A DNA stretch of 64,000 bases from Thuidium tamariscinum (Eukaryota; Streptophyta; Bryopsida; Hypnales; Thuidiaceae), in contig OX344751.2 of the NCBI GenBank assembly GCA_947034885.2, positions 1,674,001-1,738,000 on the forward strand. The letters run 5' to 3'. Below are positions 12,491 through 24,001 of the stretch, one piece after another. The notes under the pieces were generated by a model. It ran no database searches and was not told the origin of the DNA. It worked only from the letters and a program-made list of their open reading frames with translations. A program made the position numbers and the translations under genes. Within the stretch, counting starts at the first letter, position 1. The number at the start of each line of letters is the position of its first letter.

Positions 12491-12734
12491 TTAACCCCTA
12501 AAGGACCGCAACTATGTTTCCACCAAAATTGCTCCAAAATTGTCATTTCTAGGACAGCTACCAAAATTCACAAAAAAAGAACATTTTTGACACATGTAAC
12601 CATAGGATCTCTTAGTGCATTACTATGAAAAGATGTAGAAAAAGTTTCAGAAATTTTGGCCTTGTAGATTGCAAGATATTAGTATTTGAAGTCACAAAAA
12701 AGCTCAAAAAAGGTCTTAGGCTTTTAGGGGTTAA
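12491..12734. mobile_element. 244 bp MITE with TTAA-CCCC termini
   Basis: Begins TTAACCCCTAAAGGACC and ends TTTTAGGGGTTAA, an inverted terminal repeat of about 13 bp bounded by TTAA on both sides. No coding capacity. The termini match those of the elements at 18407-19285 and 20177-22862. TTAA at both ends fits a piggyBac-style target duplication, but a Harbinger TTA/TAA duplication cannot be excluded. Confidence 0.65.
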
Positions 12735-13397
12735 CGAGCGTAATCGGGCCCCTCCGTCTTCGATATGGAAGCCTGTGCATTGACTGGTGGCGATGGCGTA
12801 AGTTAATGACACTGGTTGGTCTTCGACTGTGACAACCACCATGCCTTTCTTTTGTTTATAACTTACTGTACGGTAGCCTCAAACGTAACAGCGATGAATT
12901 CCATTGCAGAAAGCGAGAACAAATTGAAAAACTTTAGTCCGTCATTGTTCCCGCACGGTCGCAATAAGTCTTCATGAGGCAAAAGGGGCTATGAATGCCT
13001 TGCTGCAGCTGTCGCCATCGTCTACTTTTTTGCTTTTCCGAGAAGTAGCAAGTTCACGATGCTGTGGTGCACATTTTCGATGTTGATGTCTTGAGAGATA
13101 GAGATTCACAGGAATTCACTCCAAATTTTAGTCTTGCATGATTTGATCCGCTGAAGATCATCATAATTTTGGCGATGCCGGAGAGAGTACATTCATCGGG
13201 GTGTGGTGAGCGAATCTGTGCAGAACACGTTCCGCTTTCGATTTCTCGAAGTCATCTTTTGGGTGGAGTTGTTGCGTTGCAGTGAAGGCGGAGAGGAATA
13301 GGTCACGGAGCTTCTGCTAAAGTGGTGAAGTACGATTGTATTTAGTGCTCTGTTTGTGCAAGTCTTAGTTTGTTTGAAATTAGGGTTTGGTGACGAC
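12735..13397. other. Upstream region of the plastid-type gene
   Basis: Intergenic DNA leading to the ATG at 13398. GC content rises towards the gene, as expected for a promoter and 5' UTR. No recognisable core motif or other gene is seen. Confidence 0.4.
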
Positions 13398-16300
13398 ATG
13401 GAAGTGCAAACCATGGCGTACCGTTCTTTGATCGAATTCAAATCCTCCCCTGCATGCGCTATGTCGACTGTGCTCTCTAGGCGTATTCCTGCTTATTCCC
13501 ATCGAAATTCCCTTTGGACTAATGCAGCACATTCGAGAATAAGGCAATGTGGTGCTCATGAACCCTCATCTTTCTACCATTGCTTGAGCTCTAATTCGAT
13601 GAAGCCTATCCCTTCAAGAGCGTCTTTCAGGCTTGTTGTCAGAAGCGGGGAAGAAAGTAAGGGTAAGGAATCGAAGGGGAAGAAGAAGGGTGGGAAAGGA
13701 GGAGGAGGAGGGGGAAGCTCGAAGGGAGAACTTGCGAAAAAGGCGGGTTCTAGACCTAATGTGTGGAGCAAGGATATTGCTGAAACAGAGTACCAAGCAT
13801 CTCGAGGTGAAGCGAAACCTCCTAGATCAAAGCAACTGGGACAAGTGGCTGTGGCAGGACGAGAAGTTGATGTGAGAGGGAAAGGAGGTGACAGAGCCAA
13901 GGCTGGCGCTGGCGATGACGAAGACTTCGGGTATCAAGACTTCGGCGATGACTATACTGGTGTCATGGCAACTGGCGGCATTCCTGTGGAAACCCTTGAA
14001 GTCCTGCAGCCGCAGGTATGATTTGAATCGATCCCCTGATTGTTTGCATAGAGTTTGTAAGAGAATTGACAATTTGCTTTCTACCTTGCAGATCCTCGGC
14101 GCCAGTTGTGAAGGTTTTCTGATCACTAGGGTAGAGGATACTGTTTCCGTCGCATTTAGCATTCTATCATACGCAGGGATGTGAATTTTGGGAGATTATC
14201 ATAATGATGTGTTGGGCACAACAGCCAAATCTGTTGAGATCAAATTCTTATCACGATGTACGAATTCAAAGTGGGAGCTTGTACACCATTATAAGTGACA
14301 GTAGACAATCCCATATCCATTCACAGATCAGTGGTCATACAGGAACAAATGCCCAATCCTTTGTGGCCAACATTTGTGAGCAGCAATGCGGGAGTGTGGA
14401 GGGGGTATGGAGCCGCATTTTCTCCCATCACAGGTGAGATGGAACCAGTGGCGCTGGATGTTTCGAATGCGTATCTCTATGATGCGGCTGTGCTGTGCTC
14501 TGTGGAGTCGATCCCAGGTGCGGGCGACAATCAAAGTGACAGCTCCTCTTTGTATCGCAAGGTCATGTGGAAAGTGGGAAATACCCGAGGCGAGCGAGGA
14601 TATAAAGAGGTAATGCATTCACTTTTATTTTGTAGGTCATTGTGAGCTGATCATTGTCTGTGTGAAGTTTCATGACCTTTGAGTTGTTGCCAAGAGCACT
14701 AGTTGTTTCGTAATATTTGGAACTTTATTGAATTGGTTATGAATTTTAGTCACTATGATCTCTTTTCCAAAACCATGCACTGGGCTGTGCTTATTCTGAC
14801 CTTGAATACTCCTGAGGGTAAACCTAGGCACGAATGGAATCTTAGCATGTGGCAATTTTCATTGGTTCCTGGGTTGCTACTTGAATGGCATTGAGTGCAA
14901 TTATAGATGTTGGCTTACTGAACCAGGTGTAATTGGTGCATCTACCTTAGTTCCATATTTCATCTGAAGAAAGGCTACAACTTGGCAGCACGGTGATTGC
15001 CCTTGCCGGATTTATGGCATGCTAAGAAAATTAAGTTGAATTGGCAGTATCAGGAGGATCTTGAGTTATTTGGGGATGATCTGGAGGATGAGGAGGATTT
15101 GGCTGTCAATCCCATCGAGCTTGAATCATCAGCAATCGCGGAAGGCATGAATTACCCCCTGGAGGTTTCTGGAGAAGAATTCGGTACTGTGGAGGATACG
15201 AAGGAGTTCCTTCAAGGTTTGGGACCTGCACTTTACAACCCTGAAAAGGAAAATCCCAAAGATTGGGCGCTTCGAGAAAGCGATCCAGAGTGGGAATCGA
15301 TTTTCAAAGCAGGAATGGTTGATTCTGGATTGGTAGAAGAGCTAAGAAATGTTCCTACCGAGGCCATCAAAGTGGAGGCCATCAAAGCTGGTGAGGCTGC
15401 ACCTGCAAACAGTGAGGTTTGGAAAGACGTGATGGAGGAGGATACTATGACCTTGGAACCTGGTCTTGTCTTTTTCTCGGTATGTAGGCTTCTCTCGACT
15501 ATAATTCTCGTCTACCAATCCATTCATCTAGGCAGTGCTTCAGTTTACTGTTGGACTGAATCTGGAGCTGATTTGTGGTTCAGGTAACTAACCTGGATCT
15601 ATCTTTTAGCTTCTTCTTTTTGGTGCATCAGGGATGAGGCCATAGGTAAAACCGAGAGACCGCAATGTGCACTGTCTTCAGGGTTGTACAATGATGTCCA
15701 AATCATGGCTGCTAGCGTAACTCATACGATGTGGTAATGTAGGATGGTTCATATTCAAGAGGTCCTGTATCGCTTCTACCGGACGATCTTGCCACAACCG
15801 AACCTGCGTATTTCAATGCTCCAACTTTCAAAATTGAGCAGGTGGGAGGGCATGCAGCTCTGTTCTTATTACCGCAGTTGTTACTGTCGCATCCTATCTT
15901 GCAAGACTCTGGATAATAGAATTCTAAGAGTCATCCAGGGGAAAGGAAACTTAATGATTCCAGTACTTACCTTTCTTCTTCGCCGAAATCCTAGTCCTGC
16001 TAGATTGCGCAATCTACGACGACATTGCCTAAAAGTGTGACAATGTTCTTCTCTATGCAGTGAAAATGTCTATGCATGTGGATTTGGACTGACGAACTTT
16101 TGTTTCATTTTTGAAGTGCATAGTGACAGGTAAACATCGAAGGTTACGGCTGGTTCACACGATTGCTATCATGGAATCAGGAGAAGAGATTCAAGTCCTG
16201 CGAGTTGCATTACATGAAGAACAATGGACGGGCCCTCGCAATATGGAGTCCATCAGGTAGTATTGAATCTTTGAAACAATTATCTCGTATTTTTCTCACT

Positions 16301-16895
16301 GCTCCGATCTATAAATCAATACTAGAAAACCCTCCCCCGTACTTGTTCTAGAAAAGCTAGCTGCATTTTATTGACAGGGAATATGTCACGAGGACTTCTC
16401 TTCACCTGCAGAAGCTAACCAAGCTTCCTCTTCTTGTACACCAGTGAATCAGCTGACTCACTTGCCTATCTATTACCCTTCTCCCAACGGGACCGGCCTG
16501 CGGTTAACGAGTTGACAGGCTCTTATAAGGTTTTTGAGATGAGCGCAAGTGCGATCCATCAGCCAGGTGCCTCGTTACAGGCACGGCCTGCATATGCACA
16601 TTTCTGCCAAGAATTCGTGCTAAAACAAGGTTTGCCAGGCCCGCTCAAAATGTACTTGGACGATGAAGATGAAGACGCCGAGCCTGCTGAGGATCCTGTT
16701 GTGTTATGGTTACCTGGTGGCATTACAGCTAGTGTAGAGGCCAAGGAGGACGGTGTATTGACGGTGGGAGTTGGGTGGTTCTATGAGGATGGCACGTTCC
16801 TGAGTATGGAAAGGGATTATGGACCTGATGGTAAGCTTTCAGAAGTGCGATCACAAACGAAAGTGAAGGGAGGATGGGCTGGTGGTCGTATGTAG
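13398..16895 (+). CDS. Plastid-targeted-looking protein, tentatively DUF3598-like
   Basis: Function unknown. Predicted exons: 13398-14015, 14092-14130, 14343-14609, 15048-15479, 15743-15841, 16117-16256 and 16445-16895, about 681 aa with phases consistent throughout. The first 75 residues are rich in Ser, Arg and Ala and poor in acidic residues, like a chloroplast transit peptide. A Lys/Gly-rich linker (KGKKKGGKGGGGGG) follows. The core holds NPLWPTFVSSNAGVWRGYGA, FSPITGEMEPV, FFSDGSYSRGPVSLLP and KHRRLRLVHTIAIMESGEEI. Its pattern of W.G.G..., DGSYSRGPV and R.RLVH resembles cyanobacterial/plastid DUF3598 proteins, but I hold that assignment loosely. The start at 13398 (ATGGAAG) was chosen because the frame upstream has no ATG; 13413 (ATGGCG) is an alternative. 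Exon 2 (13 codons) is the weakest exon. Intron 2 is largely a dispersed repeat. The gene lies between the large inverted arms. Confidence 0.8.
14160..14342 (+). repeat. Intronic dispersed repeat, copy A
   Basis: Fills most of intron 2 of the plastid-type gene. It shares CCAAATCT, TTATCACGATGTA, TTCAAAGTGGGAG, TTGTA, ACAGTAGACAATCC and ATATCCATTCA..GAT.AGTGG with copies at 27800-28075, 60740-61015 and 62215-62420. It is truncated at its right end, where the predicted splice acceptor CATACAG lies. Confidence 0.7.
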
Positions 16896-18406
16896 GATGA
16901 TCAGTTCTAGACAAACAATTTTGTAGACACAATGCAGTCACATTGATTGTTTTCTACATGGAGTCGTAGTTTGTGGGTTTGAAGTCCCTTTGAACTCGTG
17001 AAATCATTAGAATAACAGGTTCTTCTTTTATTTTTTTACTTTTATTGAATTGATCAACTCTGTTACGATATCTGTTATTATCATAGGTGTTCTAATATGT
17101 AGATTGCAGATTCATTTGGTGATGTTTAGACAATACTCTGCCCTGTAGAGCATTGTATGGGATCGTGGTTCTCAGTAGTGACCCAGGAAGTAGTAATGAA
17201 TCCGGAACACGACGTATATTATACATCATCTGTTTTTCAAAGGGACTGACTTGAGGAGGTTCGTTGGATATCTGAAGGCAAGCTTCATTGATTTTGCATT
17301 TGCGAACCAGTTGTGAAGGCTAACATGGATTTCAAGTGCGACATCAAAGAAGTGGTAAAAGTCATGTTTTCAATTTTCAATGTAATTGTTACCAAATAGA
17401 ATTGCACGCTAAGAACATAATCTGATGAGGAGCGTTGTCGGGGAACTGCTCCTGCGAAGCTATGAGAGGGCTTCAGTTCTGAATGCAAGTAAGAGCAGAC
17501 AACATTATTTTCCATGTCGTGTATTAGGAATCCCACTCTGCTAATACGGTTAGGTTTCATCTCTTATTCTCATCCCAAAAGTTCATGTTTGCAATGCTCG
17601 ATCTAGCAAATGATTTCCTCAACTGGTCAAGCGAACTTCCTTCTGGCTCTTGCAAAAGTGCTTGATTTAGCAATTTCATTTCCTCATGATTATGAGATCT
17701 TTGACTTCGACTCCTAGTTTGCCATTAGTAAAGGAAACCCGGGTTTGAAACAGGGGTGTTGGAGCGAGGTATAACTGAGAATAGTAGAAAAGAAACACAA
17801 CACCAAACTTCTTTGAACTTCAGTTTTGGTGCTCCAAGGAGTTTGGTCTTGTGTTTTTCCCAAACTCTGGCTCTTAGTCCAACATTCCACTCATTTTATG
17901 ATTAACTTTATTGTATCTAGCCTATTGTTTCAAGGTTAACCCTAGGGGATTGAAAGTGTCCTCATAGTCTACATGTCCAATTTTAAGTGTTGTAACTTTT
18001 GCATTTGATATCCAAATTCAATTTAAAACATTATAATCTCTCAATCTTTGTGGCCAATTGACTCCAAATTTGATTCAGGTCATCTATAGCACATACACTA
18101 CAAGATTGTATGGTTGAGATTTTTATACCTTAATGACATTTAAACCTATAATACTTCAAAAGCAATGTTGTTTTTAACCCCTAAAAGACTTTGCGCCTTT
18201 AGGAGCTAATAAGTTGTAACAAGTTTCAAGATGATTGTAGTACTCTTCCAAATTGCGCAAGTCAAAAGTAGATTCACATTCTTTTCTTATGGATTTTTTT
18301 AACATATGAAAAAACTATGAATGCTCAAACTATTGAAAATAGATGTATCTAAAATTCTTGAAATAGAAGTAGTATACTTTAGGCAAGAATCCATATGGAT
18401 TGTTTA
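16896..18406. other. Intergenic DNA with old repeat fragments
   Basis: No gene. The first few hundred bases are presumably the 3' UTR and flank of the plastid-type gene. At 17758-17890 there is an imperfect foldback: CACAACACCAAACTTC is answered by GAGTTTGGTCTTGTG, bounded by TGTTGGAG and TCCAACAT. From about 18040 to 18195 the sequence matches 41655-41825 in direct orientation (CATACACTACAAG, TTGTATGGTTG, TTCAAAAGCAATG). Confidence 0.5.
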
Positions 18407-19285
18407 TCAACCCTTTAGTGACCGTGGTTGATTTGGGGGGTAGGTGTAGTTTTTCAAGAAAGTGAATTTTGTAGCCACTCTAATGATGTAATCTTATATC
18501 AAACCATATAAAATATTTCTATAAGGGAGATTCTTCAACCTAACAAAAAATCAAACTCATTCAACAATATAAATTGCTATGAATAAGATAGATTGTCCAT
18601 AAATCAACCTTTTAAGGACTAGAATTGAATTTGGGGGAGGTGGAACATCTTTAAATATTTTTCATTAAATTTTTCTCAAGAAGAAAATAGAATAGACATC
18701 TAATCTAATTCATTTCATATTTTTTGAAGTTTTTTGAAATTAGTTACAAACTTTTGAAGTTTACAAAAAAATGGTCATCTGTAGTCATTAAAAGCAATAC
18801 CCTTCTAAAATGTGCAAATTTGGTACATTGAAGAAAGAAAAATGTACCTCTAAATCATAAAGCCTTGTTGGAATTTGAGTTGTTTCCCTTAATCTTCAAA
18901 AATCAATGACTTGATATACCCTTTTAAATTTGCACTACATAAATTTCAATGTATAAGTTTACTTTGGGCATTTGTGAGATTACAAAGCAACACTTATGCC
19001 TTGTCAAGACATCAAGATACAAAAAAATCTCACAAATTGGTTGATATTTTTTTGTATTTTTGTTGAACACTTCCCATTTGAGGGTCCAAGCCATTTGAGT
19101 TTGCAACCTCATAGCTAATGCATTAATGCTCCAATAAACTTGAAATTGGTTTTGTTTGAAGTGCATGAAGACACTCTAATTGTGTTACTCTTTGAGATTT
19201 TTGTGATCAAATGTATTTTGAACAATATTAGACCAAGAGTGCAAAAATCAAACAAAAAGTGGTCAACTGGTCACTAAAGGGTTAA
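18407..19285. mobile_element. Element with AACCCTTTAGTGACC terminal inverted repeats
   Basis: The left end TCAACCCTTTAGTGACC (18407) is inverted at the right as GGTCACTAAAGGGTTAA (to 19285), a 15 bp perfect repeat. The outer tetramer is TTAA on the right and TCAA on the left. No coding capacity is recognised. It resembles the TTAA-CCCC elements at 12491 and 20177 and is AT-rich throughout. Confidence 0.55.
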
Positions 19286-20176
19286 AAGGGTTGACAATAA
19301 GGTGAATGGATAGACACCAAAGCCACTAGACATGGATAGTTGAACTACTTGACAAGAAGCACTTACAAGTACAAAAGAGAGGTTTATTTAGCTATTGATG
19401 TGGATTAAGATAAGAGCCACTAAATATTATCATATAAGTTTCAAGTTTGGTCCACAAACATCAAGAGTTGTTGGTAAGGATAAAATTTCAAAACTCATAG
19501 ATTTAAAATCAAAGTAGAGCATCATTTTTTTTGTAATGGAATGTCTTTCAAACTTCAAAGTACATTAAGTTAAAAGTAAGCACTAGTAACCCACTTATCA
19601 CCCTTCAACTGAATTCTACACTACAAACAATATGAACATAATCATGATCACAAAACATTGTTTAAAAAGAAATGGTATTGCCTACAATCAACAATAATAA
19701 TTCTTACAATTTTGAGTCATTGTTTGTTGAAACTCATGTTCTAGTAAAGGTATAATTCCTTCCAATCATTTTTGTGATAATTGTGATTTTTCATCGTACT
19801 CTACATCTTGAGTTGATTTTTAATATTTTGCAATTGAGTCTTTGTAGATTGTAAAGTCATGATCTCTCTTAGAGACTTGGGGAATTTTGAAGGAAACCAA
19901 GCCAATTGCATACAATAGGGTACTAATTCATGTCAATGACATGCACCATTCTATGTATGAAGTATTTGATTTACACAAGTTTGCCTCCAAGTGATACATC
20001 ATTGCACTAAAATTTGCATTAGAAAATCTACTCACAACTATTTTATGTTCTTTTTAAAAAATTTAAGAATTCTCCACATCACAATTAATGAAATTAATTT
20101 AAAAAAACTCTTCACAATTGTTATCAATGAAATATTTAAATTTAGCATATACAATGCACTATAGTGAAACACTATT
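19286..20176. other. AT-rich intergenic DNA
   Basis: I see no gene, clear terminal repeat or structured RNA here. Composition matches the transposon-derived DNA on either side. Confidence 0.4.
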
Positions 20177-20605
20177 TTAACCCCTTAAGGACTAACACGG
20201 TTTTGACAATGGAGCCCAGGGAGGACACTTCTTGTATATTTGGGGGACCCACGTGCGGCGGTGGGGTATTTTTAGGGGGGCTATCAATTACTTGTAATCA
20301 TTACTTGGCAACATTAAAAGAGTCCCTATTTTACCATAAAGCGGAAAAATCAGCCATATTATCATCCCTATTTTATTTTTAAAACACTTTGCCTTTTTAA
20401 TGTCCCCTATTTTATATGTAAATTTCTTATAAATTTTACCTAAGATTGTTTAAATGTAGCCTATATTCCGCCGCACGTAGGTTATTAAAAAACGGGGAGT
20501 GTCCTCCCCTAGCAATGGAGGTTCTCAATCAATTCTACCACTTTGATATATTTTTGCACATAGATGTAATTAAATTTTTTAATTTTAACCTTACAAAAGT
20601 AAAGA

Positions 20606-22052
20606 TTACTATCTATGGTGTTTACAAACTGTGTCTTTTCTCCCCCCCTCCTCGCAAAGTATGAAAAGATTTTGGTGTCCGCTGATGGTTACCATCCACG
20701 GTGCATGGGGCCCTCTTACCAATGAGAAGGATACTGATCAAAGGTTTTACAAATATACAATTTAATGTTCAAAGGGTGCACATTCTTTCCTTAACATTAC
20801 TTGATCATTCAAATCTTTTTTAACATCTTTCTTCCCTATTAGTACATGATCATTGCTCTTACTTTAATTATTGTTGTTCTTGCTACTTAATGTGGAGTAC
20901 ATTTGAGTGATGAATATGTTATTCTTTGTAATCATTAAAGAGAGTTCAAATGTCAGGGCAATGATCCTCTGAACAAGCAATATTTGCAAGTACTATATGA
21001 AGTTTTTAATTTTTGAAAGCTATTTTAATGCAACATGCTAAGACCTATGATTTTTTATTTTTTCTTATTGTGCAATAAGCCAACAACACTAAGCTCTTTA
21101 TGGAAGGAGACAAAGCAAACAAAAATACAAAAAGTAGGCCAACGATGAAACATAAGACCTTAAGTGTTTTACTAAGTTGTTAGCTATTATATTCTTTTGG
21201 AAGAGCCAACTACCTATTGTTGTGTATTTGCTTGAAATTTAGTAATTTTGATATCATTTTCGAAATTAGAAAACCAACTTGATGCATGTAGAAAAAGATT
21301 TTGCACTTTAATGTCATGTTAAGCAATTTGCATCACTGTGTGTAGTATTTGGAGGTAAATTAGAAGATTTAGGGTTTGGCAATTTGTATCTCGATTTGTA
21401 AGCATGTTGATTCTTTCAATTGAATTGTGGTAGAATGAAGTTCTTGTGAATTTGAATAAGGAATTTAGTATTAGAGTATGTTTGAAATTTTGAAAGTTGA
21501 CATTTTATGATGGTTGTATTATAATTATTATTTGATTGTCTTCGTTATTCTTGTTGTTAATGCTTTTTTATTCACTTGTTTTTGTATTTATAATGCTTTC
21601 TTTGTCATTTGTAGACAATATAGGAGCGTGAAAGGAGAACTGAGGAGAATGAGACATGAGATTGAAGACAAAGTTGTTGAAGAAATTAGGATTTTAGATT
21701 GAATTTAAAAGTTTCACATTCAATAGAAAACTAGGTATTGTATCCCTTTTGAAATATGTATACAATTTTTACAATCATGTATGGTTTTCATTGTTTTTGA
21801 CATGGTTCCTCACTATCTATGGTGACTATATGTGTACAGTTTATAGGTTGTCTACAGAAGATAGCTCCGTCAGTTTCATGTTGTAGGTAGAGTAGTGCAA
21901 TGGTAGAGGGAGGTTCACTGTAGCAGGACGGGGGTAGCCGTTTTTGAAAACTTTAATAGCCTACTAGAAAGTGGCACGTGTATAATATTAAATAATTAAT
22001 ATATTTATTTGAAAAACCCCTTGTGAGTGACTATCCACTCTAAGTACAACCT
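20606..22052 (-). repeat. Right arm of the 1.44 kb inverted repeat pair
   Basis: Reverse complement of 8499-9934. It carries the same 62-codon frame (plus 21514-21702). The 11 bp extra length relative to the left arm lies in the diverged outer segment near 21895-21910. Outer flanks of the two arms do not match beyond the final AGGTTGTACTT, and no target duplication around the pair is visible. Confidence 0.9.
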
Positions 22053-22084
22053 CCAATACATTGTATATATCTAGTATACATGGA

Positions 22085-22390
22085 ATTAATTGTAGAAAAT
22101 TTTAACCATTAGATTTTTAGATTATAACAATTTTTAATGATCAATTTCATAGGCAAAAAACGTAGTTTTTGGAGAATTTTTTTATAAAAAGATGAATAAA
22201 GATTTTTTAACCCCCTATAAAAATTTATTTGGAGTTCAAAGAAAATTTAGTACTTTTATATTAAAAAATTTGAAAAATAAAATACTCCCTCAAATTTGTA
22301 CACATTTTCAAATATGAAAACTAGAAAGTCAAATCTAAGCAAATTGGATCCTACAAAATTCTTAATAATTTACATATGGATAAATTTTTG
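22085..22390 (-). repeat. Second copy of the 11.8-12.0 kb repeat segment
   Basis: Homologous in reverse complement to about 11756-12035, at a visibly lower identity than the arms. It sits just outside the right arm but inside the TTAA element, whereas the other copy sits well inside the arms, so it is not part of a simple mirror image. Confidence 0.6.
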
Positions 22391-22862
22391 AAATTCAACA
22401 ACTAATGTTATTATCATATTGTTTGGAACATCTCAAAAAAATTTGGAATCATTTTAATTATTTTGTATTGTTAATTACACTAGATTGAACCTTTTATTTT
22501 TAAAATTGTTAAAAACAAAAAATTGAATTTTTTTTTCAATTTTTTTTTGTTTGTGTGGATTATAGAATAGAAATATGTAAGAAAATGTTTTTTTTTCCAT
22601 CTCTACTACTATGTTAATGAAAAAACATTATTTTTGTTCCTTTTCCTACTAGACTATATTCTCAACTACATTTCCTAAATGAATTTTCAACTACTTCTCA
22701 CATTCAAAATCAGAAAATCAGAAAATGCAAAAAGTATGTAAATTTCTTTTTCTACAAGATCTTAGTTTACAAAATATTGAAATTTGTTTCACCCTTCTAA
22801 GAAATTGCCATTGAAAACTTTGAAGAGGACACATTGTGTCCTCTTAGTCCTTTAGGGGTTAA

Positions 22863-23790
22863 TGTACATTTCTTCAATTAGTCCACATAGAGATTTTTCC
22901 TTGAATTTTTCAATATAATTGTATATTTTGGATTGATTTGGTTTCTAAAAAATATGCTTTTACTGCAAATTCAATGTGCATTTAATTAAAAAGATGAATA
23001 CTTGAAGTACTCAATAGTGTATAGACTTGGCACACTATGACATAAAATTGGGTACCTACAACATCCAAACTCCCACCAACATCATTTACAACCTATTATG
23101 CAACCAATTCCTTTAATAATTGTCTTTTTTGTGACTTCTCTACACTTTGAAAATTGAAGGCCTATCTATCATACAATACTCTTCACTTCATCCATTCTGA
23201 ATTCTAGCCTCTCTATATCTTATATACATAAAGGGTAATTGTAAAAATCATTTGTATTGTTTTCATCACACCTTGCTCTAATAATGTTAGTATCTTGCAT
23301 CATAACTTTAGAGGTATTTCTCCAGTAGGAGAAGTTTTTCCTATAGAAGGAAATTATTATTATTTTAATGATAATTTTTTTGTGAATTTTTGTAAATCAT
23401 TTTTTAATTGGAAAGAAATTTTCCTAAATTTTTCACACTTAGCACTTTCATGTTTTTTGAGACCTTTAAGTACTCTCAAGGAAAATCTAAAAGTCAACTT
23501 TTGAAATTACATTTTTACTATAGGTATGTATTTACAATGCAAAAGAAAACTAACATTACAAATTTCATATCCTTGACATAGGCGCAAAATAAGGTTCTAT
23601 TGCATTTTTAGATGTTTAGTATTGAAGTAATCATTTTTTCCAAATTTTCTATTGATCTATTTTCTAAATAACTTTCGGAGAATTTTTTTTTACCTAAATT
23701 TTCGGAAATTTACTCTTTGTGGTATTCTACTAATTGTTTGTATTTTATTTTATTATTAATATTTTCTTCAAATGCTCATGGTTCCAACAA
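22863..23790. other. AT-rich intergenic DNA
   Basis: No gene. Contains long A/T runs and the small open frame 23295-23504, which looks random. Confidence 0.4.
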
Positions 23791-24001
23791 TGCTAGTATG
23801 TGAGCATGTGAGCTTCTAATATGTATATAAGTAGATATTTTACCACCTTTGAAGGTGTTTATAGTAAAAATACCTATAATATAGGTACCTATAGTATAAA
23901 TATACTCTTATTATAAAAGGTTTCTATTATATTAGCACCTATACTATAGGTGCATCATCTTTGAGGCTCATAAGCTTACACTTCTATGCTCACATACTAG
24001 C
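23791..24001. mobile_element. Foldback element with 17 bp termini and 13 bp flanking duplication
   Basis: TGCTAGTATGTGAGCAT at 23791 is inverted as ATGCTCACATACTAGCA ending at 24001. The interior is full of short palindromes such as TACCTATAGTATA and CACCTATACTATAGGTG. The 13-mer ATGCTCATGGTTC occurs just outside on the left (23772-23784) and again on the right (24006-24018) in direct orientation. Confidence 0.6.

Larger units (their letters stand above)
20177..22862. mobile_element. TTAA-CCCC terminus element carrying the right inverted arm
   Basis: Left end TTAACCCCTTAAGGACTAA (20177), right end TTAGTCCTTTAGGGGTTAA (to 22862). These are near-perfect inverted repeats of 19 bases with TTAA at both tips. 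The 1447 bp right arm (20606-22052) lies inside. Without it the element would be about 1.24 kb. Near the right end a short hairpin, GAGGACACA/TGTGTCCTC, abuts the terminus, and the left end has GGGAGGACAC at a similar distance. No transposase is encoded. The nesting suggests that the arm unit inserted into an older TTAA element. Confidence 0.6.

Noticed and set aside
8499..22052. A single autonomous 13.5 kb transposon
   Set aside because: No target duplication, unlike flanks, a nested right arm and an inactive transposase argue against it, so it is kept only as a hypothesis.
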